Assembly (NCBI GenBank): GCA_964407525.1
Contig: CAYOWC010000117.1
Coordinates: 1 to 13,370 of the forward strand
Length of the DNA: 13,370 bases
Direction of reading: 5' to 3'
Origin: DUZB01 sp964407525
GTDB taxonomy: Bacteria > Desulfobacterota > DSM-4660 > Desulfatiglandales > Desulfatiglandaceae
Each line of letters begins with the position of its first letter. Within the stretch, counting starts at the first letter, position 1. This document shows positions 6,948 through 13,370 of the stretch, in pieces. The notes under the pieces are model-generated. The model ran no database searches. It was not told where the DNA came from and saw only the letters and a list, made by a program, of their open reading frames with translations. A program made the translations under genes and the position numbers.

Positions 6948-7125
6948 CTTGGTTTTTCCTCCTGCGAATTCAATGGTTTTCCCAGGCCAGTCGGTGCATT
7001 ATGTTAAGCCCGGTGAACAACACCTTAGACAGATCTTCCTACGCTAGTGTCCTTCCATTAATGTTATTGGCGACACTGCGGGTTTCCAATTCAGAAGTGA
7101 CCTTTTTGCAAGGTCATGAAACGAG
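6948..7125 (-). other. Gap between the two permease genes with two possible RNA hairpins
   Basis: No gene is seen on either strand. There is a perfect 7-bp stem, TGACCTT/AAGGTCA with a 5-base loop, at 7098-7116 just after the MalF-type permease stop. A weaker pair, AGTGTC/GACACT, lies at 7046-7077 with a 20-base loop. Neither has a T tract. The only strong signal is the AGGAGG for the next gene at 6958-6963. The hairpins may protect or process the upstream mRNA. Confidence 0.4.
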
Positions 7126-8046
7126 CTAAGTGTTTGCATCCATGGCCTTGATTAGCTGCCGATACATGATGGCGCACACGATAATGGTCATATACAAAGA
7201 GAACATGGCCATGGCCGATCCTCTTCCGACGTCGAAGAAGACAAAGGAAACCCGATAGACCATCCAGTCGAGGATTTCCGTTTCCATGCCCCCTCTGGTG
7301 GTTCCGTAAAGGGGGTCAAAGATTCTGATCAGCCACATGGTGCGAAGCAGAATGATAATGATGATCAGGGGCTTTAACATGGGTAAGGTCAATTTTCTAA
7401 AGATAAAGAAAGCGCCGGCTCCGTCAACGCTTGCTGCTTCAAATTGATCCTTGGGCATTCCTCTCAGGCCCGCAAGGAGAATGAATATGGAGAACGGGGT
7501 CCACTGCCAGATGGAAATGAACATGATGGTATAGAGGGCGTAGCTCTGACTTGAAAACCATTCATGTCTTCCCAGGCCGAACCAGTCGAAAAACTGATTA
7601 ATGACCCCGAATTGAACATGAAGCATATAATTCCACATCAAGGACATGGCGAGGGGGGATATGAGGAGAGGCAGAAAGCACAGGCCCCTCACAATGTTTT
7701 GTCCCATAAATTCCCGGTTCAGCAGAAGGGCAAAAGCCATTCCCAGAATCAACTCAACGGCTATACAGACCACCAATACATAAGCGGTTCGCCAAAGGGC
7801 CTGCCAGAAAGCCTCGTCCTGGAGAAGGTCCCTGTAGTTTTCAAGTCCGGCGAATTCAGGAGGGGCTTTCAGGACATAATCGGTGAAAGACATAATAAGG
7901 CAATAAAATGTTGGGTACAGCATAAACGCAACGAGAAAAAACAGGAGAGGCATGAGATAGAGCCACTTCACCCCCGATTCGCTGGCCAAGGCCTGCCTGA
8001 ATGTCCTTTTCCCCGTGGGAGAGGCTGTTGCTACCATAGTCGACAT
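7126..8046 (-). CDS. Carbohydrate-type ABC transporter permease, MalF/UgpA-like
   Basis: Inner-membrane permease, 306 residues, with a cytoplasmic N-terminal tail of about 27 residues before the first helix (WLYLMPLLFFLVAFMLYP) and about six helices in all. The EAA loop reads EAASVDGAGAFFIFRKL then TLPMLKP (about 205-228). Two-permease importers of the CUT1 class pair this type with the MalG-like subunit encoded next. ATG 8046-8044 is preceded by AGGGGG about 10 nt upstream; a second in-frame ATG three codons later has no better site. It follows the two binding-protein genes after a 124-base gap holding a strong palindrome, which may limit permease expression relative to the binding proteins. 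Confidence 0.95.
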   Translation of the reverse strand: MSTMVATASPTGKRTFRQALASESGVKWLYLMPLLFFLVAFMLYPTFYCLIMSFTDYVLKAPPEFAGLENYRDLLQDEAFWQALWRTAYVLVVCIAVELILGMAFALLLNREFMGQNIVRGLCFLPLLISPLAMSLMWNYMLHVQFGVINQFFDWFGLGRHEWFSSQSYALYTIMFISIWQWTPFSIFILLAGLRGMPKDQFEAASVDGAGAFFIFRKLTLPMLKPLIIIIILLRTMWLIRIFDPLYGTTRGGMETEILDWMVYRVSFVFFDVGRGSAMAMFSLYMTIIVCAIMYRQLIKAMDANT

Positions 8047-8121
8047 GTGTGGAATACCCCCTCAAAAACAGTTCTACAACACTTTTTCTTTTTTTAAAAA
8101 TCGTTGCCGTAGTGGTGGTTT

Positions 8122-8159
8122 GGGGACCGTCCCGAAAAGAAATTTCCCGGGACGACCCC
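8122..8159. repeat. REP-like GGGGAC palindrome between binding-protein and permease genes
   Basis: Left arm GGGGACCGTCCCG (8122-8134) and right arm CGGGACGACCCC (8148-8159) pair almost perfectly around a 13-base AT-rich loop. A second small inverted repeat, CCATG-GAA-CATGG, follows at 8158-8170 beside the stop of the binding-protein gene. There is no T tract on either strand. The GGGGAC/GTCCC core is the type I associate with REP-like palindromes mobilised by Y1 transposases, and a GGGGGACGCCC motif lies near the transposase at 12372-12382. Alternatively it is simply an mRNA-processing hairpin. Confidence 0.6.
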
Positions 8160-8170
8160 ATGGAACATGG

Positions 8171-9631
8171 TTATTTTTCTACGGGCAATTTACCAAACTT
8201 CTTCTGGACCTTATTAAAGGTCTTGACCCATTTCTTGGTGGTTTCTTTGGCCGATCTCTTGCCGATCGCGTTTTCATGACTGATGATGGTCATCATCTCA
8301 TAGAGTTTTCCAAAAGCAGCGCTGTTAAAATGGAGATAACTGTTCACATCGGGCAATTGTTCCTTCCAGGTAGTAAGAACAACCGGGATCCATCCAGTCT
8401 TGTTATACCATTCCGGTAACTGGTACTTGGGGTCTTCCAAGACGTCTGTGCGCACACTGGCCCACCCACCGTCTTCCAACATTCCTTTCTGTGCTCCGTA
8501 AGAGGTAATATACCTCAACAGCCAATAGGCAGCCTCGGGATTCTTACTTTCCCGGCTGGGGGCAAAATGGAAGGCGCCCGTGTAAGGACGGACACCAGGC
8601 GTCGTTTTGACTGCAGCCTTAGCGCCCGGAACTTCTTTGGCTACCGAGGTAGACCAGTTCCAAAGCGCCGTGTACATGGCGGGGATCATCGCGGTTTTTC
8701 CGGCGGCAAAGGAAGCTGTCGCCTGGTCCCAGAAGGCGTTCTCTGTTCCCGGAGGAGCAAAAGGCATCAGGTTATTGTACTGCTGGAAGGACCAGGTGAG
8801 AAGTTCCTTATCCTTGTCCGTTATTTTGAAAGCCTTCAGTTTGCCATTCGCATCCCGCACCGGAGAGGCCCAATGTCCTCCCTTGCTCCAGAGCATGGAT
8901 CCCACTTCGTCCTGGACGTGGGGCATACGAGCGGCCATGAGGCTGCAACCGTAGAAGTCTTCTTTCAGGGGCTGCCCTTTGAGCAATTCACCCTTTTTTC
9001 GTGTAAAAAACTCGGACTGGTCCCGCACCTGTTCCCATGTATCCACCGGGGCCAACTCATACCCATATTTCTTTTTGAAATTTGCCTTTTCCGTGGGATC
9101 ATCGATCAGGTCCTGACGATAGATGGTCATCATGGTATAGGTATAATAAGGGATACCCATGAGGGTCCCATCGGAGGTGGAGCACATACGCAACAGGCCG
9201 CCATCATGGCCTTCCAGATCTTTTTTCAGACCGGCAACGCCGTTGGGATCAAATTTTTTGGCCATTTCGTACACGGGATACAGGTAGTCTTCCCATTCGT
9301 TGGTCCAGCTTGCTTCGGTCACCACCAGGTCGTAGGCGCCGGTCTTCCCCTGGAGTTCCACGATCTCTTTGGAATAAAGAGAAGCAAACACATGGGATTC
9401 TTTGGTTACCTTGATACCTGTTTTTTTGGAGAACTTTTCCAGATAGGGATAAATTAGGTCCGAACCACCACCTGCTTCAAGGGCCACGTGGATAGGCGTT
9501 CTGTTTTTGATTTCCGGAATGTCATCAAGACCAAACTTCTTTTCCGCCATCGCGGGGGTGAGAGTAAAACCGACCACCAGGGCCATCCCCATCAAAAAAA
9601 CCAGACTTGATCTAAAAACCTTCGCTTTCAT
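8171..9631 (-). CDS. Periplasmic solute-binding protein, CUT1 type (second tandem copy)
   Basis: Extracellular solute-binding protein feeding the permease pair; 486 residues from the chosen start. A signal peptide (about 1-29) has a basic N-region, a hydrophobic core and the cleavage-like PAMA before EKKFG; there is no lipobox Cys, so it is a free periplasmic protein. The mature part follows the two-lobe bacterial family-1 binding-protein pattern, with typical segments GIPYYTYTMMTIYR, FAPPGTENAFWDQATASF and NPEAAYWLLRYITS. ATG 9631-9629 was chosen over an ATG 18 bases upstream because GGAGG lies 5 nt before it and the sibling gene starts at the same place. Counting by hand it is about 79 percent identical to the next gene with one single-residue indel near position 388. 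Differences cluster at 50-71, 85-107 and 377-412, which could alter ligand preference. Confidence 0.93.
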   Translation of the reverse strand: MKAKVFRSSLVFLMGMALVVGFTLTPAMAEKKFGLDDIPEIKNRTPIHVALEAGGGSDLIYPYLEKFSKKTGIKVTKESHVFASLYSKEIVELQGKTGAYDLVVTEASWTNEWEDYLYPVYEMAKKFDPNGVAGLKKDLEGHDGGLLRMCSTSDGTLMGIPYYTYTMMTIYRQDLIDDPTEKANFKKKYGYELAPVDTWEQVRDQSEFFTRKKGELLKGQPLKEDFYGCSLMAARMPHVQDEVGSMLWSKGGHWASPVRDANGKLKAFKITDKDKELLTWSFQQYNNLMPFAPPGTENAFWDQATASFAAGKTAMIPAMYTALWNWSTSVAKEVPGAKAAVKTTPGVRPYTGAFHFAPSRESKNPEAAYWLLRYITSYGAQKGMLEDGGWASVRTDVLEDPKYQLPEWYNKTGWIPVVLTTWKEQLPDVNSYLHFNSAAFGKLYEMMTIISHENAIGKRSAKETTKKWVKTFNKVQKKFGKLPVEK

Positions 9632-9644
9632 GCCGTCCTCCTTT

Positions 9645-11152
9645 ACCATTAGGGTTGTAGAAAAAAAGGTTACTTCTCAACAGGTAATTTGCCGAACTTC
9701 TTTTGGATTTTATTAAATTGCTTGACCCACTTCTCGGTGCTTTCTTCGGGCGTTCTCTTGCCAAGGGCATTCTCGTGGCCGATGATGGTCATCATCTCAT
9801 AGAGTTTGCCGAATGCCGCGCTGTTGAAATGGAGATAGTTGTTTATATCCGGCAACTGCTCTTTCCAGGTCGTGAGAATCGGAGGAACCCACCCCAGCTT
9901 CTCGTACCATTTTGCTTCCTTGTATTCGGGGTTTTCAAGCACATCGGTCCGCACGCTGGGAAAACCGCTCTCCGCCATCTGCTTCTGGATATCGTAAGAG
10001 GTGATATAGCGAATAAACCAGTAGGCGGCCTCAGGATTCTTGCTGTCCCGGCTGGGGGCGAAATGGAACGCCCCGGTATAGGGCCGGACGCCTGGAACCG
10101 TCTTGCAGGCGGCCTTGGCGCCGGGAACGTGCTTGGCCACAGACGAGGCCCAGGGCCACAGGGGAGCGTACATAATGGGGATCATCATGGTTTTTCCTGC
10201 CACAAAAAATGAGGTCGCCTGGTCCCAGAAGGCGTTTTCCGTTCCCGGAGGCGCAAAGGGCATCAGGTCTCTGTACTGTTGAAAGGACCATGTAAGAAGT
10301 TCTTTGTCCTTGTCCGTGATCTTAAAGGCCTTCAGTTTGCCGTTGGCATCCCGTACCGGAGAGGCCCAGCGTCCCTGCTTGCTCCACAGCATGGTTCCCA
10401 CCTCGTCCTGCACATGGGGCATGCGAGCGGCCATGAGGGAAATCCCATAGAGGTCATCCTTCAGAGGCTGCCCTTTGAGCAATTCGCCTTTTTTACGCGT
10501 AAAAAACTCTGCCTGGTCACGGAGTTGTTCCCAGGTCTCGATAGGAGCAAGATCATAGCCGTATTTCTTTTTGAAATTGGCCTTTTCCGTCGGGTCATTC
10601 AGGGCATCCTGCCGGTAGATGGTAAGCATAGTGTAATTATAGTAGGGGATGCCCATGAGGGTCCCGGCTGAGGTGGAACACATGCGCAACAGGCCCTTGT
10701 CATGGCCTTCCAGGTCTTTTTTCAGGCCGGCCACACCCTCGGGATCAAATTTTTCTGCCATTTCATAGATCGGATAGAGGTAGTCTTCCCACTCATTGGT
10801 CCAGGAGGTTTCGGTACACAACACATCATAGGCCCCGGTCCTTCCCTGAAGTTCCACGACCGATTTCGAGTAAAGGGCTGCGAACACATGGTCTTCAAAG
10901 GTAACCTTAAGCCCGGTCTTCGCTGCAAATTCCTTGAGTTTGGGGATAAGTACGTCGGATTCTCCGCCAGCCTGGAAAATCACATGAATGGGGGTTCTGT
11001 TTTTAATTTCCGGGATATCGGCCAGACCAAACTTCTTCTCTGCCATGGCAGGGCTGAAAGTAAAACCGATTACCAGCGCCATCGCTGTCACAAAAACCAG
11101 ACTTGATCTAAAAACCTTCGCTCTCATGCGTCCTCCTTAACCATTAGGGTTG
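9645..11152 (-). repeat. Diverged tandem duplication of about 1.5 kb covering a binding-protein gene and its ribosome site
   Basis: Leader plus coding region of the binding-protein gene occurs twice head to tail (units about 8171-9657 and 9670-11152). The match upstream extends to the same base in both (ACCATTAGGGTTG on the plus strand), then stops. The first 35 bases of both coding regions are nearly identical at DNA level (AGCGAAGGTTTTTAGATCA shared), while later codons differ at many third positions, so the copies are not an assembly duplicate. Confidence 0.85.
9670..11127 (-). CDS. Periplasmic solute-binding protein, CUT1 type (first tandem copy)
   Basis: 485 residues, sibling of the preceding entry and the one nearer the promoter. 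The signal peptide starts MRAKVFRSSL and ends PAMA before EKKFG, at the same place as in the sibling. The middle (about 258-280, starting PVRDANGKLKAFKI) is identical in both. ATG 11127-11125 has AAGGAGG 4-5 nt upstream. The leader (ACCATTAGGGTTG on the plus strand, 11140-11152) is also present before the other copy at 9645-9657, so the duplicated unit of about 1.5 kb includes the ribosome site. Residues particular to this copy are C104 and C341. The two proteins probably deliver related ligands to one permease complex, or give a dose effect. The ligand is unknown; the transporter type suggests a polyol or small sugar derivative. Confidence 0.93.
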   Translation of the reverse strand: MRAKVFRSSLVFVTAMALVIGFTFSPAMAEKKFGLADIPEIKNRTPIHVIFQAGGESDVLIPKLKEFAAKTGLKVTFEDHVFAALYSKSVVELQGRTGAYDVLCTETSWTNEWEDYLYPIYEMAEKFDPEGVAGLKKDLEGHDKGLLRMCSTSAGTLMGIPYYNYTMLTIYRQDALNDPTEKANFKKKYGYDLAPIETWEQLRDQAEFFTRKKGELLKGQPLKDDLYGISLMAARMPHVQDEVGTMLWSKQGRWASPVRDANGKLKAFKITDKDKELLTWSFQQYRDLMPFAPPGTENAFWDQATSFFVAGKTMMIPIMYAPLWPWASSVAKHVPGAKAACKTVPGVRPYTGAFHFAPSRDSKNPEAAYWFIRYITSYDIQKQMAESGFPSVRTDVLENPEYKEAKWYEKLGWVPPILTTWKEQLPDINNYLHFNSAAFGKLYEMMTIIGHENALGKRTPEESTEKWVKQFNKIQKKFGKLPVEK

Positions 11153-11175
11153 CTAAGATTTGGGGTTGCTTTTGA

Positions 11176-11197
11176 GCTATTTCCCATCAGAAATAGC
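11176..11197 (-). promoter_or_regulatory. Perfect stem-loop in the leader of the binding-protein genes
   Basis: GCTATTTC (11176-11183) and GAAATAGC (11190-11197) form an 8-bp perfect stem with a 6-base loop, about 50 bases before the first binding-protein start. No T tract follows on the minus strand. It could be a leader hairpin, an RNA 5' stabiliser or an operator; the symmetry alone does not decide. Confidence 0.45.
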
Positions 11198-11224
11198 GGC
11201 TTTCAAACGTTTTTTGGTCCTTTT

Positions 11225-11252
11225 ACTATATTTTGCGGGGCTTCCGGGTCTT
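11225..11252 (-). promoter_or_regulatory. Possible sigma-70 promoter before the binding-protein genes
   Basis: On the minus strand TATAGT (11225-11230) resembles a -10 box. At 16 bases spacing lies AAGACC (11247-11252), a poor -35. It sits between the SDR stop and the binding-protein start, where a second promoter would let the transporter be expressed without the SDR. No clear terminator separates the SDR gene from this site, so read-through is also likely. Confidence 0.25.
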
Positions 11253-11302
11253 TTCTGAAAAAGGATTCTTCAATCTTCCGTCCACCCTGCCATCCCCAGG
11301 AA

Positions 11303-12103
11303 TCAGAAACTGATCTCTATCCCTGCCAGTGCGCCGCCATCCACCTGGACAGAGCACCCGGTCATATAACTGGCACACTCCGATGCCAGAAAGGCGACTA
11401 CTTTTCCCACTTCCTCCGGCCTGGCATACCGTTTGGTGGCGCTGGCCTGGGCCGCCGCAGAATCCAAAATCTCCTGTCTGGTTTTGCCCAGTTCCTCACC
11501 AATCATATCGGCGAATCTATCCCAGATCTCCGTATGGATCAATCCCGGACATATGGCGGTGGCACAGATACCGTCTTTGGAATATTCCATGGCTATGGAC
11601 CGGGTGTAATTCAAAACCGCAGCCTTGGCTGCATTATAATCGGTGACCCCCGTCCCGGGTGCAATCCCGTACATGGAACTCATATTGATGATGCGGCCCC
11701 ATTTCTGTTCGATCATTTTCGGAATAATTAAACGGCAGGTTCTTACACACGACATGAGGTGAATATTCAACTGGCCCATCCACTCCTCATCGGTGGCGCT
11801 GATGGGGGTGCAGGGGTGCGAATAGCCCGCGTTATTAAAAAGGATGTCGACCGTCCCAAAAGCATCAAAGGCCGCCGAAACCACTTTTTCCGCCCCTTCC
11901 GCGGTTTCGAGATCTGCAGGCACGCTCACGGTTTTGACTCCGAGTGCCTGAATTTCCTTCTCCGTTGAGGCCAGATCCGCCTCGTTTCTGCCTGTAATGA
12001 CCAGATTACAGCCTTCCGCAGCCATCTCCAAAGCGGCTGATTTTCCAATTCCCTTGTTTCCGCCGGTGACAAGCGCCACCTTCCCTTTAATTCCTAAATC
12101 CAT
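11303..12103 (-). CDS. Short-chain dehydrogenase/reductase (SDR), classical type
   Basis: NAD(P)-dependent oxidoreductase acting on an alcohol/carbonyl pair; 266 residues, usual for classical SDRs. The cofactor-binding TGGNKGIG is at 13-20, NNAG at 90-93, and the catalytic set N113, S143, Y156, K160 is in canonical spacing (S to Y 13, YNAAK). CPGLIHTE (185-192) and a C-terminal YMTGCSVQVDGG are also typical. R39 after the second strand (VITGRN) suggests NADP(H) preference, though this is not decisive. ATG 12103-12101 has AAGGAGGAG about 5 nt upstream. It is the first gene of the transporter operon, with its own upstream promoter. I infer it may oxidise or reduce the imported polyol or sugar; many SDRs of this shape work on other substrates, including 3-oxoacyl thioesters and cyclic alcohols. 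Confidence 0.93.
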   Translation of the reverse strand: MDLGIKGKVALVTGGNKGIGKSAALEMAAEGCNLVITGRNEADLASTEKEIQALGVKTVSVPADLETAEGAEKVVSAAFDAFGTVDILFNNAGYSHPCTPISATDEEWMGQLNIHLMSCVRTCRLIIPKMIEQKWGRIINMSSMYGIAPGTGVTDYNAAKAAVLNYTRSIAMEYSKDGICATAICPGLIHTEIWDRFADMIGEELGKTRQEILDSAAAQASATKRYARPEEVGKVVAFLASECASYMTGCSVQVDGGALAGIEISF

Positions 12104-12248
12104 TGGCTCCTCCTTTATAAAGGCCGCTCACAACCAAAAAAAGATTGGGCAACCTTTTGGTTTATATTTCCAAAAAAGAGATTTAATCATTCACCAAAAA
12201 TTTCAGTTGTTCTATAGAAAAAAGTTGAGGCAGATTCATGGTACAATA

Positions 12249-12276
12249 TCTATACCTCTATACCTATCGTTGTCAA
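12249..12276 (-). promoter_or_regulatory. Sigma-70-type promoter of the SDR/transporter operon
   Basis: On the minus strand TTGACA (12276-12271, six of six consensus) is followed after 16 bases by TATAGA (12254-12249). GGTATAGA occurs twice in a row here, so the -10 box and the spacer share an 8-base tandem repeat that might also be an operator. Transcription would start near 12242, giving a leader of about 135-140 bases to the SDR start. Confidence 0.5.
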
Positions 12277-12371
12277 GAAATAAAACAGTAATTGTCATTA
12301 ATGAAAACCGCCAAGGAACGTGGACGTAATAACTTTCGCAAGTAGGCGCATAGATTTGGGTCATGTGAAAT

Positions 12372-12382
12372 GGGGGACGCCC
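12372..12382. repeat. GGGGGACGCCC motif beside the transposase gene (possible REP element)
   Basis: The stretch TGGGGGACGCCCA (12371-12383) can form a short TGGG/CCCA stem. It lies about 55 bases upstream of the Y1-type transposase start, where REP-type recognition palindromes are commonly found. It shares the GGGGAC core with the palindrome at 8122-8159. Too short to be sure. Confidence 0.3.
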
Positions 12383-12399
12383 ATCATTAAGTAAACAAT

Positions 12400-12426
12400 T
12401 TGACATGATTTTGATATACTGATAAT
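12400..12426 (+). promoter_or_regulatory. Promoter-like hexamers before the transposase
   Basis: TTGACA (12400-12405) and GATAAT (12421-12426) are separated by 15 bases. An alternative extended -10, TGATATACT, lies at 12412-12420. With the first reading the transcript would start only a few bases before the ATG at 12436, giving a nearly leaderless mRNA. This fits the lack of a good Shine-Dalgarno there. Confidence 0.35.
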
Positions 12427-12435
12427 AGAAGTTTC

Positions 12436-13370
12436 ATGCCAAGATTAGCCCGACTCGATGCCCCCGGTATTCTGCACCACGTTAATATCCGTGGGATAGA
12501 ACGCCGAAAAATATTTAAGGGCAATTTCCTTGACCGCCTGGAAACCCTGTTACCCGAAACAAGAATAATCTGCTATGCATGGGCACTTCTATCCAATCAT
12601 GCGCATTTTTTATTCCGAACCGGGATACACCTCTATCAACATTAATGCGGCGATTACTTACCGGGTATGCGGTAAGCTTCAGCCGCAGGCACAAACGACA
12701 TGGTCAGCTTTTTCAAAATCGCTATAAATCCATTATTTGCCAGGAGGATGCCTATCTCAAAGAGCTGGTACGATATATCCATTTAAACCCATTGAGGGCA
12801 AGAATCGTCTCTGACGTACCCGAACTCAACAGTTATCCCTACTGTGGTCACAGTGTGTTAATGTCCAAGAAGAAACGGCTATGGCAGGATACGGGGTATG
12901 TATTGTCTTTTTTTGGCAAATCGCTTCGTGAAGCCCGAAAACGCTACCTTCAATATGTTGAATCGGGGATTGAACAGGGAAGGCGACCGGAGCTTGTGGG
13001 CGGTGGATTGATACGGAGTCTCGGCGGATGGCGGGCCGTAAAGAATGCTCGTTTTAGCGGCCAGGATAGAATGAAGGGTGATCATCGAATATTGGGAGAT
13101 AGTGCCTTTGTGATGGAGGTGCTTGCAGAGGCAGAAGAGAAATTTGAACGTTTCTATGAGCTGAAAAGCAAAGGATATAATCTTGATACAATAGGGCAGA
13201 AAGTTTGCGCGCTTTTTGGTATAGAACCGGATGGAATTGTCAAAGAGCCGTCAAAAAACAAGGGCGAAGCGAGGGGGTTGTATTGTTACTGGGCGGTTGT
13301 GGAGCTCGGATATCTATTGGCAGATTTGGCGAGACTTCTTGGTATGACTGGTCAAGGGGTGGGGTATGCT
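12436..13370 (+). pseudogene. REP-associated Y1-type transposase with C-terminal HTH, frameshifted and cut by window edge
   Basis: HUH/Y1 transposase of the IS200/REP-associated (RAYT) kind, which cuts and joins single-stranded DNA at palindromes. Frame 1 (12436-12645) begins MPRLARLDAPGILHHVNIRG and carries the HUH motif as NHAHFLF (H55, H57), then stops. The rest continues one frame over from 12627: TPLSTLMRR, HGQLFQNRYKS, YLKELVRYIHLNPLRARI, all typical of the family. It stays open to base 13370. Adding one G to the GGG at 12622-12624 joins the halves as RTG-D-TPLST. A C-terminal extension of about 150 residues ends in a helix-turn-helix (DLARLLGMTGQGVGYA), seen in many proteobacterial members of this family. 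The break falls between the HUH histidines and the region expected to hold the nucleophilic Tyr, so the short product should be inactive, unless the indel is a sequence error. Confidence 0.88.

Larger units (their letters stand above)
12104..12435. other. Divergent intergenic region between SDR operon and transposase
   Basis: About 330 bases between divergently transcribed genes, with no gene seen. It contains the minus-strand SDR promoter (12249-12276), an SDR leader of roughly 135 bases with an AACCAAAA/TTTTGGTT inverted repeat, a GGGGGACGCCC motif at 12372-12382, and plus-strand promoter-like hexamers at 12400-12426. Confidence 0.6.

Noticed and set aside
8567..9457. Plus-strand open frame of 296 codons
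   Set aside because: Lies wholly opposite the binding-protein gene. Similar antisense frames occur opposite the sibling copy, as expected from shared codon bias.
9632..9649. ATG at 9649 as the start of the second binding protein
   Set aside because: It would translate the Shine-Dalgarno itself and add residues before the signal peptide; the sibling gene uses the later ATG.
9670..11127. Duplicate binding-protein genes as an assembly artefact
   Set aside because: The copies differ at about a fifth of residues and many third codon positions, so both are real genes.
12997..13370. DnaA-like C-terminal part of the transposase as a separate replication-initiator gene
   Set aside because: It is in one continuous frame with the transposase core from 12627 onward with no internal ribosome site; this extension is common in the family.
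1..13370. CRISPR array, tRNA, rRNA, riboswitch or integrase attachment site
   Set aside because: No regularly spaced repeats, cloverleaf, rRNA core or recognisable riboswitch core were seen on reading either strand.

Overview
The window looks like a chromosomal catabolic region of an anaerobic bacterium, plausibly a Desulfobacterota (deltaproteobacterial) genome. That placement is an inference from mid-range base composition, a molybdenum-hydroxylase gene pair, and a Y1/REP-type transposase with a C-terminal helix-turn-helix. Nothing here fixes the taxon. Apart from the transposase at the right end, and one speculative small plus-strand unit, every gene lies on the minus strand, so the biological reading order runs from right to left.

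Right end (12104-13370): a plus-strand REP-associated-type transposase gene, broken by one -1 frameshift and running off the window, preceded by a G-rich palindromic motif and promoter-like hexamers. Back-to-back with it is a promoter with a consensus -35 box for the minus-strand operon.

Main operon (12103 down to 3656): a short-chain dehydrogenase/reductase, two tandem and about 79 percent identical periplasmic solute-binding proteins, two CUT1-type permeases, a 61-residue two-helix membrane protein, and two MalK-like ATPases. Two ATPases, two permeases and one tiny membrane protein is the composition I recall for the glycerol-type GlpSTPQUV importers, so a polyol or similar small substrate is the best guess. 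The SDR could oxidise or reduce the imported compound. Hairpins sit at several gene junctions (SBP to permease, permease to permease, permease to small protein) and may tune stoichiometry. A strong 17+17 bp terminator palindrome closes the operon at 3521-3559.

Left end (1-3164): a second minus-strand operon encodes a xanthine-dehydrogenase-family molybdenum hydroxylase. It has a (2Fe-2S) small subunit with a classical C2H2 zinc finger fused to its N terminus, then the molybdopterin large subunit with its catalytic Glu, then the start of a further gene cut by the window edge whose frame is ambiguous. No FAD subunit is visible, so the electron partner is unknown or lies beyond the left edge.

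The most unusual items are the C2H2/(2Fe-2S) fusion, the divergent active-site motifs of the molybdenum subunit, the duplicated binding-protein genes, Glu in place of the Q-loop Gln in both ATPases, and a REP-like palindrome inside the transporter operon that resembles a motif beside the transposase. No CRISPR array, tRNA or rRNA was seen.
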